The position numbers and the translations under genes were made by a program. This document shows, piece after piece, positions 1-12,983 of a stretch of DNA of 64,000 nucleotides. Every line of letters begins with the position of its first letter. The stretch's first letter is position 1. The notes below the pieces were generated by a model that saw nothing but the letters and a program-made list of their open reading frames with translations, was not told where the DNA came from and did no database searches. The DNA comes from Dastarcus helophoroides (taxonomy: Eukaryota; Arthropoda; Insecta; Coleoptera; Bothrideridae): contig CM053331.1 in assembly GCA_028583605.1 (NCBI GenBank), forward strand, positions 8,618,091-8,682,090. The letters are read 5' to 3'.

Positions 1-1660
<1,660 letters not shown>

Positions 1661-1804
1661 TGTACGAAGTTTTATTTTGCAATACCAACCCAGAAAAATA
1701 GTAAATTTGAGTATATTCAGAAGTTACCTTTGATAAAGTGTAAGTAAGTACATTCTTTGTGCATATTTGATGGACTTAGATCTACTGGTAATTCATAAAT
1801 TAAT

Positions 1805-1974
1805 TTTGGTGGAACGGATTGGTCCTTGGTCATCTTCAAAAATTGAAATTTAAAACTACAAAACTAAAGTATTTTTCTGAAGATGATAGCTTGGCTGTCG
1901 AAACGCGTTAGAGCAACTTTTGTTGGGTTTTTTAATCTTTCTTGGTTTCAGGGGAAAGTTTTGTATTTTAATTT
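1805..1974 (+). mobile_element. Hammerhead-like small element, locus 1 (inverted partial + plus copy)
   Basis: A minus-oriented 3' fragment (TTTTGGTGGAACGG...) is followed by a plus copy that begins TTCTGAAGATG at 1874 and runs through the stem II and GAAACGCG core to GTATTTTAATTT. Near-identical 10-mers flank it: ATAAATTAAT at 1795-1804 and ATACATTAAT at 1975-1984, one mismatch, a probable target duplication. Confidence 0.75.
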
Positions 1975-2029
1975 ATACATTAATATCAAAATTTAACTAT
2001 CAATTCCTCAATAACTGTTTTTGGAGAGT

Positions 2030-2421
2030 GCTTCCAATCTGCAAAAACTCGTTTCCTTTAAACAAGTATCTCAAAACGGTGCTTCTAGTCTACGAAGAAT
2101 GCCTTCAACGGCAAGAAATTTAATAATAATGCGCTGCGCAACGTGCGGATGAACCTCTTGCTCACTCATTGTATTTACAACTGACGAACGGTGAGAACGG
2201 AATTCGCTTGAGAGCGGGAAGTCACGTGATATCTCCATCTAACTTGTCTAAGAGTATGCGCCCACTTCCTCTATTTTGATTTTAATAATTTTATTGTAAA
2301 CTCGTAATCTAAAGAACCTTTTTTATTTACTTTTAGAATTATTGAACATTTTTTTCTAAATTTCGACTCAACCTATGTCGGCATAATAGAAATTTCGGTT
2401 CATACTTGATTTACCCTCGTA
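2030..2421 (-). pseudogene. mariner transposase 5' remnant with terminal repeat
   Basis: Read on the minus strand, the element begins with the terminal repeat TACGAGGGTAAATC at 2421 and runs through a leader to ATG at 2169. The coding part begins MSEQEVHPHVAQR, includes FLAVEG and then, after a short deletion, ILRRLEA: the N-terminal helix-turn-helix region of a mariner-type transposase. The copies at 26530-26755 and 50841-51118 share the same leader and start. The leader here carries an extra ~105-bp repeat (2271-2376). The DDD catalytic core is absent. Confidence 0.75.
2271..2376. repeat. ~105-bp repeat, copy 1 (inside mariner leader)
   Basis: It starts CTATTTTGATTTTAATAAT and ends CTCAACCTAT. 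A second copy at 3445-3550 is close to 90% identical by eye. Neither of the other two mariner leaders in the window contains it. Confidence 0.65.
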
Positions 2422-2689
2422 ACAGTTCAACCCTTAACGGGATACAATGGGCTATAACAGTTAGCATTAGAAATACTTAACAAAATATTTTCTAACTTTA
2501 AATTGTCCGTAAAGAAGATATGGAATAAAAACTTGATCACATTCTTGGCCGATTTTAATAATTTGACCTCTAAGAAGAGAAAAGGAGCATCCAACTAAAC
2601 TAAAAAGATGTTACTCTGGGTAAAGAGTATATGAAAGAAATGACTAAACACTTGGTCGATTTTAAAAATTCAATTCCTAAGAGGGTGAA

Positions 2690-3440
2690 AAATAATATAG
2701 AAAAATGTTTCAATTTTCTTTAAAAAACAAAAATTAGGTTTTCAAAAACGATTTTAGCCCTACAAAGCACAATTTTGAAAATTCTGAAAACTTCAAAATA
2801 AGTTGAATTTTTGAAAAGCAGTCGAGATTTTCACAGGAGGTGGAATTATAAAAAAGGTCAATTTTTTTCGGTAGAAGACGGTATTTTAAAAAAGGTTAAA
2901 GTTTTCAATAAAAAACCAAATATTTCAAAAGCAATTCAAATATTTCAAAAAGTTAAAATTTGGAGAAAAAGCCAACATTTCAAAAACAAGGCGTAACTTT
3001 CAAGTCAAAAATCCGAGAAGTCAAAATATTGAAAATTGGTTGGAATTTCCAAAAAAAGTGAAAATCATAAAAGAGATCAACAGTTTCAGTCAACATGAGA
3101 AAAAATCTGAAATTTCGGAAAATATCTTAATTTGCAAGAAAAGTTGAAAACTTCGAGAAAAACAACATTTTTAAGAAAGTTTGCAATTTCAAAGAAAGAC
3201 GAAATTCTGAAAAAAGTTGAAATTTTAAAATCAAAATTCTAAAAAAAATCAAAATGTTCACAAAGAGTAAACATTTTTTTAAAGGCCGAACGTTTCAAAA
3301 AACGTAGGATGTTTCAAAAGGGTCTTTTTGAAAAATTCTTTAGATTTTCATGAAAAGTAAAAGTTATCAAAAAAGTCCAATTTTTCAAAGTCAAAATTTT
3401 GTATGAAAAATTTTCTGAAACTTCGAAATTTTGTATCAAA
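2690..3440. repeat. Degenerate minisatellite family A, purine-rich orientation
   Basis: The same degenerate unit as at 1-1660 is present on the opposite strand (for example GAAAAAGTTGAAATTTT). The small ORFs are low-complexity K/F/N translations. The stretch 2422-2690 is AT-rich with no clear feature. Confidence 0.5.
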
Positions 3441-3444
3441 ATTT

Positions 3445-3550
3445 CTATTTTGATTTTAATAATTTTATTGTAAACTCGTAATCTAGAGAACCTTTTTTCT
3501 ATATTTTTACAATTATTGAACATTTTTTTTTTAAGTTCGACTTAACCTAT
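3445..3550. repeat. ~105-bp repeat, copy 2
   Basis: This is the direct-orientation partner of 2271-2376, offset by 1174 bp, ending CTTAACCTAT. Confidence 0.65.
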
Positions 3551-3559
3551 CGAAATTTT

Positions 3560-5330
3560 GTTTTTTTTTAAGAAGTATCTGTTTATTATTGCTTATTAAA
3601 CTTTATTAACGATTAAAAAGCCACAGATATTAAAAATTCCACAATTAATAAAGTTTAATAGTTATGAACATTTAAGAATTCCACGAAATAAGGGTGGGAA
3701 ATGTCAATTATTATTGTTATTATTAACAAATTTTCATTATAAATTTATGTTCAGTATAGAAGTCTTCGTGATCAAGTTTTACTCTATAAAAAAAGTGAGA
3801 ATATTTAAAACCTTCACGGGTTGGTTGGTATCTTTCGAAAGCGGAAATAGCATTTTTAAACAGCCACATAAATTTCACATCATTTACTTTGTTAGATATG
3901 TACATTAAAGTAGGAAAAACGTAAAACAAATAAATAACTAGCATCGTTTCTCCATTAAAGTTTTACGATCCCTTGGAAAATCGCAATACGTGTAGTAAAA
4001 GCTGTCTCAGATATTAAATAAAACATCCAATAATACTTTAATAGAGCAATAAACGTAAGTGTGGTGTAAATGATTGTTTAATAAGGACAGTGAGCCCAGC
4101 AGGCCTTGGGTGGCCATAATCGCAGCTTGGTCACTTTGATTGCCACTTTGCTGATTACCACTGATTACCAGTTCGCGGATAATGCGATCATCTTGTTGAT
4201 AAAAGTGAAACAAAAGAGTCGAGCTCGCTTTACAGCCAACCAGCGTCCGCCCGCTTTATATCGAAATTAACGGGGGGGCTTTTTATATTCCATTATGTGG
4301 CTCTTCCCCGCTTAATCTAAGTTTTCGTTCCGTTCAATGGCCGGGTTAAATGTGGGAAGGTTTTCAACAACGCAACGAAATCAAACTTGCTCAAGCAAGA
4401 AGTGCAAACTGTTTGTTTTTATGGAAAAATTACCGGCCACTCTCGAGTTTGTAGTGGAGACAGTATAAAATGACTTGAGCCCAGCTTATTTATAATCGAT
4501 AACTTAAATTACAAAATCAATGCAGACAATTCAGTAGGGACCTCTAATACTAATAAAATCATATATATTTCCGTTTCCCGAGATGAACACTTTTTTTAGA
4601 CACGTTGAGCGATTTTTGATTGGGAAAGAACTTATGGATTCGCGTCACCAACATGCTAATGTCAACAGTGTATCTGTAGCTATGGGTACGATGTGTTGCC
4701 CAATGTGACTACGTAGAAAGTTGCCTAAATTGTTTTTTTTAATACTTGATGCAACTAGTTTGAAAATTCAATACAAAAGCCTCTATTTCATAGTGTTGAG
4801 TTTTAAAGTTTGAGGGCAGTCCCTACGACCCTCTATTTTATTTTTTTTATTTTTAAAAAATCTCGGGTATACAATATTTACCATTCCTAGTTGGTGGTAT
4901 TTGCTTAAAAAATATGTGTATTTGACGTACAGTTGGCGTAAAGTTATTTCCAGACTACGCTTTGTAGGGAGGGTAAGGATTTCCTCAAATTAAACATGAA
5001 ACTTCAAATGCTTTTCTCACTGTCGACTGATGACCAACATCTACTTAATAAATCTCTAAGCACTATCTGACTGATAAGGCACAGACTAAACCGATGCATA
5101 TAGGAGCACGAAATTTCACACATCTGTTTCCCATAATACGTAGCTGAGCACTAAGGCAGGATTTCTCAAAATTCAGCCTTTAAGGAGATAAAATACACAT
5201 CAAAAACCATTTAAAATGGATGCAATGAATAATACAGGCGATTGTATTTAAAGTTGTCGATACACGTTAAGAATTGACATCGTTGATGAATATGTCTCCA
5301 AATGAATTTATCCAAACTTTTGCAGGTGTT
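3560..5330. other. Low-repeat island within intron 2
   Basis: This stretch has normal sequence complexity and a G+C-richer core (4070-4480). It holds a tandem CTGATTACCA pair near 4140-4160, the small palindrome CTTGCTCAAGCAAG near 4388 and a run of seven G near 4270. No gene is recognisable. Because it escapes the repeats filling the intron, it is a candidate cis-regulatory element of the Iroquois gene. Confidence 0.35.
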
Positions 5331-5751
5331 TAGAGTTCTTTTTTTTAATGTAAACTTCTAAATATTTAAGTTTTAAACTCCAAATTTTAGCTTTAATTTG
5401 GCACTTCTGATGTTTCGCTTGAAATGTTGAGGAACATTTTCTTTGTACATTTGGAAATTTATTCTCGAAATTTTCATATCATTGCCAAATTTTGCTTCTA
5501 AATTTAAAAGCTCGAGAAACAGCTTTGTAGAACTTTTTAAATAAAGCCAAAATTTTGCTCTTTTTTCAAAATTCCTATTCAAATTTAAAACTTGATTTTT
5601 TTAAATTTTGACCCCTTTATTGGTAATTTAGAACGTCAAAAAATTTAAAATCGAGAATAGGCGAATTTTTCAAAAAATCAAAATTACAAGAGTTAGAAGT
5701 TTAGAGAAAAGGGTCAACTTTTTCAAAAAACTAAAAGTTTTTACAAAAGTA

Positions 5752-5890
5752 TCTCTCTGAAGATGACAGCTTGGATGTCGAAACGCGTTAGAGCAACGCT
5801 TGTTGTGTTTTTTAATCTTTCTTGGTTTCAGGGGACAAGTTCTGTATTTCAATTTTTGAAGATAACTAAGGACCAGTCCGTTCCTCCAAA
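5752..5890 (+). mobile_element. Hammerhead-like small element, locus 2 (full-length plus copy)
   Basis: A near-complete ~139-bp unit. It contains CTCTCTGAAGATGACAGC, loop, GATGTC, GAAACGCGTTAGAGC, then CTTTCTTGGTTTCAGGGG, and ends GACCAGTCCGTTCCTCC. One stem II position is mismatched in this copy. Confidence 0.8.
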
Positions 5891-6284
5891 CAAAAAGCCG
5901 AAATTTTCAAAAAAAATTAAATTACGAACTTTCAAAAAAATTCGAACTTTGATCAGAAAAACTCGAAAAAATGAAAATTTTGAAAAATCCGAAAATTTCA
6001 AAGGTCGAAATTTTAGAAAATCCAACTTTTCAAAAGAGTGAACATTTTCAGAAATAAGTAGAATTTCTCATTCTTCCAAATAAATGTTCAAATAACTACA
6101 TGAAAGTCGAACCTTTGTGAAAGTCAAAATTTTTCAAAAAAAGTTCGAAATTTTCAACAAAAAGTTGGAAACCTCGAGAAATAGACAAAATTTTGAGGAA
6201 AAGTGAAAATGTTCAAAAAAAAGTGTATCTTTTGGGAAATGACATAGATTTTCAGAAAAATAATATTTTAACATAATCAGATTT

Positions 6285-6389
6285 GAAATACAAATCTTGT
6301 CTTCTGAAACCAACAAAGATTAGAAAACACAACAAATGTTGCTCTAACGCGTTTCGATAGCCAAGCAATCATCTTCAGAGAGAAACAAA
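6285..6389 (-). mobile_element. Hammerhead-like small element, locus 3 (single minus copy with 15-bp target duplication)
   Basis: This is a simple, non-inverted copy reading leftward from the hammerhead end to ...GATTTGTATTTCAA. It is flanked by perfect direct repeats AACATAATCAGATTT at 6270-6284 and 6390-6404. This locus best defines the 5' end, just upstream of CTCTCTGAAGA; its 3' end is truncated relative to locus 2. Confidence 0.85.
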
Positions 6390-6861
6390 AACATAATCAG
6401 ATTTATAAAAAAATCAAAATTTTGAAAATAAAACTAATAGGATCAAAATTTTCTGTAAAAAATTTTTAAAAAATTCGAAAACAAGTCAAATCTTAAGGAG
6501 AAGCGAATTGTTTAAAGGGTTGAAACGTAGAAGGTTAATTAAAATGTGGAAAAAATGAAAATTAAAAAAAAAGGAAAATATGAAACTTGAAACTTTTGAA
6601 ATAGAAAGTCAAAAGATTTTTTAAAAATATCGTCATTTTCAAAAAAGCATATGATAATTAAAAAAAAGGCGAAATTTTGAGAAAACAACATTGCAAGTGA
6701 GTCAATGTTTCCAAAAGTCAGAATTTCAGACAATTCAAATTTGCAAAAAGAATTGAAATGTTTTTAAAAAATCGAATTTAAAAACAGTCAGATTTGCGAG
6801 AGGTGAAATTTTGAGTCAAAATTTTAAAAAAGGTATAAATTCTCAGTAACAAGATGGGATT

Positions 6862-7281
6862 GATGTACAATTCTTGTCCCTTGAAACCAAGAAAGGTTAA
6901 AAAACACAGCAGCAGTTGCTCCAACACGTTCCGATAGCCAAGCTATCATCTTCAGAGAATTAAAATACAGAACCTGTCCCCTGAAACCAAGAAAGAAACT
7001 TGTTAGAGCAATGTTTGTTGTGTTTTTTAATCTTCTTTGGTTTCAGAGGACAAGTTGTGTATTTCAATTTTTGAAAATAACCAAAGACCTGTCCGTTCCA
7101 CCAAATCTTCAGAGAGATACTCAGTAGCAGAAGTACTAGTATTTCTCTGAAGATGACAGCTTTACTATCGAAATGCATCAGAGCAACCGTTGTTGTATTT
7201 TCAGTTTTTCGTGGTTTCAGGGGACAAAATTTGTATACGAATTTTTAAAGATAACCAAGGAACAGTCCGTTCTACCAAAAT
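6862..7281. mobile_element. Hammerhead-like small element, locus 4 (composite of inverted pieces)
   Basis: It comprises, in order: a minus copy including the hammerhead end (6862-6958); a minus fragment of the GGGGACAGG segment (6962-6995); a plus copy lacking its hammerhead end (about 7000-7105, ending CCACCAAA); a minus 5' stub (7106-7120); and a full plus copy (7141-7281). The last copy has a stem II of GACAG/CTATC. It is the most rearranged locus of the family here. Confidence 0.75.
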
Positions 7282-7473
7282 AAAATGGGAATTTTGAAAA
7301 AGGGCCAACATTTTCAAAAATAATGTCTAAAATGTCAAAAGTCAACATTTTATCCAAATATTCAAAACTTCGAAATTTTCAAAAATGTTGCAATTTCCAA
7401 AACAGAAAATTTTTAATAAAAACATAAGTAATCAAAAAAGTTTTCCAAAAATATCAAGACTTACAACAAAGGT

Positions 7474-8300
7474 GTATTCCCTAACATCTGGCAATCTGCT
7501 AGGGTGCAGCCTGTCCCTAAAAAGGGCAAAAGGAATGTGGCTAACAACTATCGCCTCTATATCTTTGTTACCCGTTATATTTAAAGTGATGGAAAAGGTT
7601 ATCAATATCGAAATTCTCAAATATCTGAAGAAGAATAGAATCACCTCGAACAGGCAATACGGTTTCAGACAACAACGCTCGACTGGCGATCTATTGGCAT
7701 ATGTTACTCATATCTGTAACTCAGCTATGGAAAAACATGGGCTAGGATTGTGGCACTGAATATCTCAAAGGCCTTTGACAGAATCTGGCACTGATCTCTT
7801 CTCGCTAAATCAACATCTTATGGTCTTCCTCCTAGATTTTGTCATTTGATATCCAATTTTCTCTCTGACAGATCTCTTGAGGTCGTCGTCGATGTCATCT
7901 CATCCGAGACATTTGCGATTAACGTAGGGGTGCCTCAGGGGTCTGTCCTGTCTCCTACTTTCATTCTGTTACACATAAACGATCTCTCAGCTTCAACTCC
8001 CAATCCGATATACATCTAAGCAGATGATAGTAGTCTGGTGTCATCTTTTTTCTTCGGCAAACCTTTATCCGTCGCTGCTTCAGATCGACTAAAGAACCGC
8101 AGATACAGATGATTAATCGGGATCTCGAAATCATTCTGGAATGGGGTCAGAAAAATCTCGTCGACTTCAACGGTTCAAAAATTGCGACTGTGGTTTTCTC
8201 AAAGAAAACATCAGCGAGTAATGCAGCAAACATACTAATGGACGGTAAAATCTTCTCGATGGAATCTAACCTGTCTATCCTAGGAGTGAACGAAAGTTGT
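7474..8300 (+). pseudogene. Non-LTR retrotransposon reverse transcriptase fragment (jockey/CR1-like)
   Basis: Across several frames the sequence reads as the palm/fingers of a LINE reverse transcriptase: FPNIWQSARVQPVPKKG, then NYR..ISLLPVIFKVMEKV, YGFRQQRSTGDLLAYVTH, KAFDRIWH, GVPQGSVLSPT, ADDSSLVSS and WGQKNLVDFN...K. The protein would copy element RNA by target-primed reverse transcription. Frameshifts near 7560 and 7750 and a stop in place of the Tyr before ADD make it dead. Both ends are truncated into family A repeats. The C-terminal fragment at 41590-42115 looks like the missing end of a related element. Confidence 0.85.
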
Positions 8301-9186
8301 AAAGTGCTTCGAAAAAAGTCGAAATTTTCAAAATTAAGTCAATATTTCGAGTAAAACTGGACGCGAAAATGTGGATATTTTAAAAAGAGTGGATTTTTTA
8401 AAATGTTAAAATTATCAAAGTACTTCAAAATTTCCGATAAAATAGAATTCCTGAAACGAAGAAAACCAGAAAATTTTTCCTCTTCCACGCAAACAAAGAG
8501 GCAGGTATGTACTAGTAAAATAATAAACTAGTAGGCATTTAGTTATCATTCCAGGAGAATGTGTTCTGATTTCTGACTTCTGACTTCTGACTTCGAACAC
8601 TTAACGCACTTTCATTGGTTAAATTACCTGAAGAGCTAAATATCATCCAGAAGCCAATAAACTGGAATGGAAACTTCAGCTGATTTCGTTCGGCTTATCA
8701 GATGTAATCGAATGCCACAATCGTCAAGCATGTTAAGTTGTTTATAAGAATAAGAAAAAAACATGTTCTACAAATTATAGAACCTGTTATTTGATACATT
8801 GTACTTTCCTAATAAAAATGTTTATTGCTAATTAACCGTTTTATATGGTGATATTAAAACTATATATACTTTGCATAATTGCTGTTTGTATGCTTTCTAA
8901 ATATCGCCGAGCACGCCATTAAAACACCAAATTTATGTGTATTGCTTGTAATGTCGAAAATTGGTCGAATAAAATTGGAATCGTTTCCTTTTTCGTGTTT
9001 AATTATTCACCTGTAAAATGCACGTAATTACTCAATTACTGGCTGCCGGAATATATCAGTATCAGTCTTCAAATTTCAATTTTTTTACAATTTCTTTGAT
9101 GATTATATCCTAAGATTTATTAGTATCCACTCAAGAGTTAGAAAAAAAATTGTTTCTTTAAATTAACAAAACTTTTCCTAAAATTA
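8300..9186. other. Short family A tail then low-repeat AT-rich DNA
   Basis: Family A units fade out by about 8440. The rest shows no gene. It contains a four-fold TTCTGAC heptamer run (about 8567-8596) and several small stem-loops. Nothing else is supportable. Confidence 0.3.
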
Positions 9187-9555
9187 GTATTGCAGCAAAA
9201 TGTGATTATAAAATTTGGATTAGTGAATACACTGTAAGGAACTCTCTAGAAACATTTGAAAAAGGGAAGCGGCCGCGATAATAAATCTTACGTCAGATAA
9301 GCGCTCTAGATGTTTCCGCAAGCGATAAGTCTTATCGTTCATTCTAGAAACCGGAACGGTACCTATAAATAGGCGGTCGTCTTTCCCTGAGTTAGTTAGT
9401 CAATGAGTCAGTTAATTAGTCAGTTATCTGGTTAGTTAGTTAGCCAAATAGTGCAATAGTTAAGTGAATTATAATTGTAGTGTTCTGAAATAAGTTTGAA
9501 ATAAAGTGGTTAAAATTCACCAACCGCGTTTCGAAACGATAACGCGCAACAGTAT
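9187..9555 (+). mobile_element. Solo LTR (361 bp) with 4-bp target duplication GTAT
   Basis: The LTR spans 9191-9551, beginning TGCAGCAAAATG and ending CGCAACA, flanked by GTAT at 9187-9190 and 9552-9555. Inside are a GCGGCCGCG block, GATAAG boxes, a TATAAATA box (~9364) and an AATAAAG polyadenylation-type signal (~9501), in the order expected for U3-R-U5 on the + strand. It belongs to the same family as the LTRs at 58063 and 62081. There is no internal region, so it is a recombined solo LTR. Confidence 0.88.
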
Positions 9556-9965
9556 TTTTGAAGAGAAAAGATTTCGAGGAAAATTTCAAGAATAAAGCTG
9601 AATATTCAAGTTCAAAGTGACTATTGTGTGATTTGATATTTTCACTCGCGTTTCAAAAATTTGTCTTCGAAATGGAAATTTTACAAAAAAAGTCGAAACT
9701 GGAAGATGAAATTATACAGAAATCGTTCAGTTTTTCCGGCGATTCTTAACTTTTTGTAGAAATTGCGAATTTTCCTTTACAATTTTGAGTTAATATTTTG
9801 AAAAAGTTATAGCTTTCATTTTAAAACCACATTTTTTTAGAAAACTAAAATTATTTTTTCTTTGCAAAAAGTATATATGGTGGACCACAAGTAATGATAA
9901 ACAGAGCAAGGATGGATTTTTTGTATTTTTTCGTAAATTAGCTGAATTTACCTTATACCAAAAAT

Positions 9966-12700
9966 CATGGCCGTAGGCAGGATTTTATTCAGGGAGGGGC
10001 ATTTTCAAAAACTGATAAAAAAAAAGGGAAAACGTTCCGGTTGAGTATATGTATATTTTCATTTAACTGCATAAACTGAGGAATTAAATTTTCAGCTTAA
10101 CTTTGAAAATTGGAAATAGAGCCGAACTTTGCAAAAACAGTCAGAAAATTGAATCTAAAATTAAAACCGAACCTTTCGAAAAACTTCGAAAACTATCGAA
10201 ATTTCTAAGATTTCGAAAAATAACGATTTCTGAAAAATACCGTCGTAGTATTGAGAAGACGGTTAAAATATCCTAAAGAAAATTGAATATTTTTAAGAGA
10301 TGGTTTAATTCTGAGAGACGAATTTCGAGGAAAAAATAACGATTTTTGGAAAATACCTTCGAAATGTCGAGAAAAAGATTGAAATCTCTTGAAGAAAAGT
10401 GAACAGTTTGAAGAGAAAGTTTAATTCTGAAAGAGGCGAATTTCGCGGAAAAACGAATTTTGGGAAAAAGTTGGAATGTTTAGAAAATCGTGTCTAAAAT
10501 AAAATTCTAATCTTTCGAAAAATCTCCAAAAATGTTGAAAATTTGAAATTATATTTTTAAAGGTGGAGTTTTGTGAAAAAAAAAGACGTAATTTTCAGAA
10601 AAAGTTGGAAATATGAGTAAAATTTTTCGGTATAAGTTGAAATCTCCAGAAGCATACAACATCCTTATTTGAAGTACGAGTCAAATTTTCCAGAATAAGA
10701 CAAATTTGAGAAACATGAAATTTTCTGAAATTTAAATTAAAAAAAAAATCATAAAAAACCGAATATTAAAAAAATGAAAGTTCAATTTTAAGAGAAAATA
10801 GTAGAATGAAGTCGTAATTTCGAAAGCGAGAAAATTTGGAAAAAACCGCTATTTTGGGAAAGCATTTTTAAAAAAACCAAAATTGAATAAGAACCGAACC
10901 TTTAGAAAGAACTCGAAAAATGCTGAAACTTCTAAAAATGCCGAAATATTTCCAAAGACCAAATATTCTAAAAAAAATTCCCTATTTCCAAAAACACTTT
11001 TCACAAAATTTTTACTTTTTTATTCTAATTTTGACATAATATTTAAATTTCAATAAAGAAATTTAATGTACTACGAGAAATCTTTTTCTCGAAATTGCCC
11101 AAAAATATTTTTCTTAACATTTTTAATTTTCGATAATATGCCGATCCAATTTATAGAAAACAGACGAATTTCCAGAAAACTCAAATTTAAAAGAAAAGTC
11201 AATTTTGAGGAAAAAGTCCAGAAAATTCCAAAAACTAAAACATCACATTTTGAAAAAAATGTCAAAATTTCGAAAACAAGGAGAAATATGAAGTTGAAAT
11301 TTCTGGAGTCAAATTTAAAAAGGTCAAAATTAAAAAAAAAAGACAAATATTCAGAAAAGTAGCAGAAGTTCGATAGAAAAAATGATTTCCGAAAGAAGAG
11401 TCCAAAAAATAGAATTTTGAAAATAACGCCGAAATTTTGAAACAGACGAACTAATTCAAAGAGGAAAATTCAAAATTTTAAGTAAAGTCGAATATCGAAT
11501 TTTAATATAAAAATATCGAGAAAAAGGCAAATTTTAAGAAACCTGTCAAAAGTTCTGAAAAATCAAATGCTAAAATTTTCAAGTCTTCAGAAATTCTGAT
11601 GTTAATAAAAATAAAGGGATTAAAAAATAACGAAATCTCTGAAAAACAGTTGACATTTCTGGAAAAACTACCTAATGAAGCATCAAAGATCCAAATTTTT
11701 CAGAAACAATTCAAACTTGAAGAAAAAGTACAATTTTGAGAATAGCCATTTATGAAAAAAACCGAAATTTAAAAAAGTCAAAATTTTAAAAAAGATACTA
11801 ATTTGCAAGAAAAATAGTCAGATTTCAGGGAACATACAGGTTGGGATTTTAGGATAAATTTCAAATTGTCAAAAAAAGACGAATTTTGAGAAAAATATCC
11901 AAGTTTCAATTTTTTTTAAATTTGTTTTTTTTCTGGAAATTTCGATTTTTTCCCCTTGAATAATAAAAAAAGAACGAAATTTTGAGAAAAAAAGTTGACA
12001 TTTAGTAAACAATTTTGGAAAAAGGACAAATGTTCTGAAAAATGTAATTTCTAGAATTTTCTCTGAATCGCTTGAATCAGAAGCAGACATGCGCCCCGAT
12101 CTGCCCCACTCTAAGACAAGAAATGTCCAATATTGAGATGAACGTAGAAATTTTAAGAAACACGTTGTATTTCAGTTATAAACGATTCCAGGGAACATTT
12201 TTTCTTAATTTTTGTCTTTTTATGAAATTTCTAAAAAAGTCATTATAAAAATTTCCAGATAAATATTTTTATCAAAAAATCGATCAAATTTTGAGGAAAA
12301 AGGTAAATCTTGATAAACATATCAAAATTTACAGAAAATCAAAATTTAAAGAGAAGCCGAAGTTTCCGGAAAAAACGAATTTTAAGAAATGGTAGAATTT
12401 CGAAAAATGAAACGATGAATTTTGAGATAAAAATTCGAAATTTTGACTAAAGTCGGATTCTGATGAAAGAATTAAATGTTAGGAATAAATTTGAAATTTC
12501 GAAAGAAATTTTTGAAAGAAGACGAATTTTGAGAATAAGTCGAAATTTCGAAAACATGTCAATAGCTTACAGAAGGAGAAATTTTGTCGAATGGAAATTT
12601 TACAGAGAAAGTTTTCTGAGTTGAATATAAACTTTCGTTTAACTGCATAAGCCAGGGGGGTGCAAGCGCCCTACCCTGCCCTATTCTAGCTACGTCTATG
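9966..12700. mobile_element. Non-autonomous hAT-like element packed with family A repeats
   Basis: The ends are CATGGCCGTAGGCAGGAT and, reverse-complemented from the right, CATAGACGTAGCTAGAAT, an imperfect inverted repeat. Perfect 8-bp duplications CCAAAAAT lie at 9958-9965 and 12701-12708. Removing the element and one duplication restores sequence matching the other fold-back arm near 13470. The 8-bp duplication and the CA..G..CGTAG type of end are typical of hAT transposons. The 2.7-kb interior is almost entirely degenerate GAAATTTTGAAAAAAGTC units. No transposase is present. Confidence 0.8.
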
Positions 12701-12782
12701 CCAAAAATTGATACTAACCGAGATATTGGGTGTCAAAGTTAAAAAAAAATTCCGATTTTCTCATATAACCATCGATTCAATT

Positions 12783-12983
12783 TTGGTGCAACGGACTGGT
12801 CCTTGGTTATCTTCAAAAATTGAAATACAAATCTTGTTCCCTGAAACCAAGAAAGATTAGAAAACACGCAAAGGTTGCTCTAATGAAGATGAAAGCTTGG
12901 CTATCGAAACGCGTTAGAGCAACATTTGTTGTGTTTTCTAATCGTTCTTGGTTTCAGGGGACAAGATTTGTATTTCAATTATT
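12783..12983. mobile_element. Hammerhead-like small element, locus 5 (head-to-head pair)
   Basis: A minus copy lacking its hammerhead end (TTGGTGCAACGG...GGTTGCTC) abuts a plus copy starting GAAGATGAAAGC at about 12884. The flanks GATTCAATT (12774-12782) and GAATCAATT (12984-12992) differ by one base and are a probable target duplication. It interrupts the fold-back arm. Confidence 0.78.

Larger units (their letters stand above)
5340..7460. repeat. Family A minisatellite block with embedded hammerhead-like elements
   Basis: The block is mostly purine-rich degenerate units on the + strand, with some pyrimidine-rich ones at 5340-5640. It is interrupted at 5752-5890, 6285-6389 and 6862-7281 by copies of the small dispersed element. 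Confidence 0.5.
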
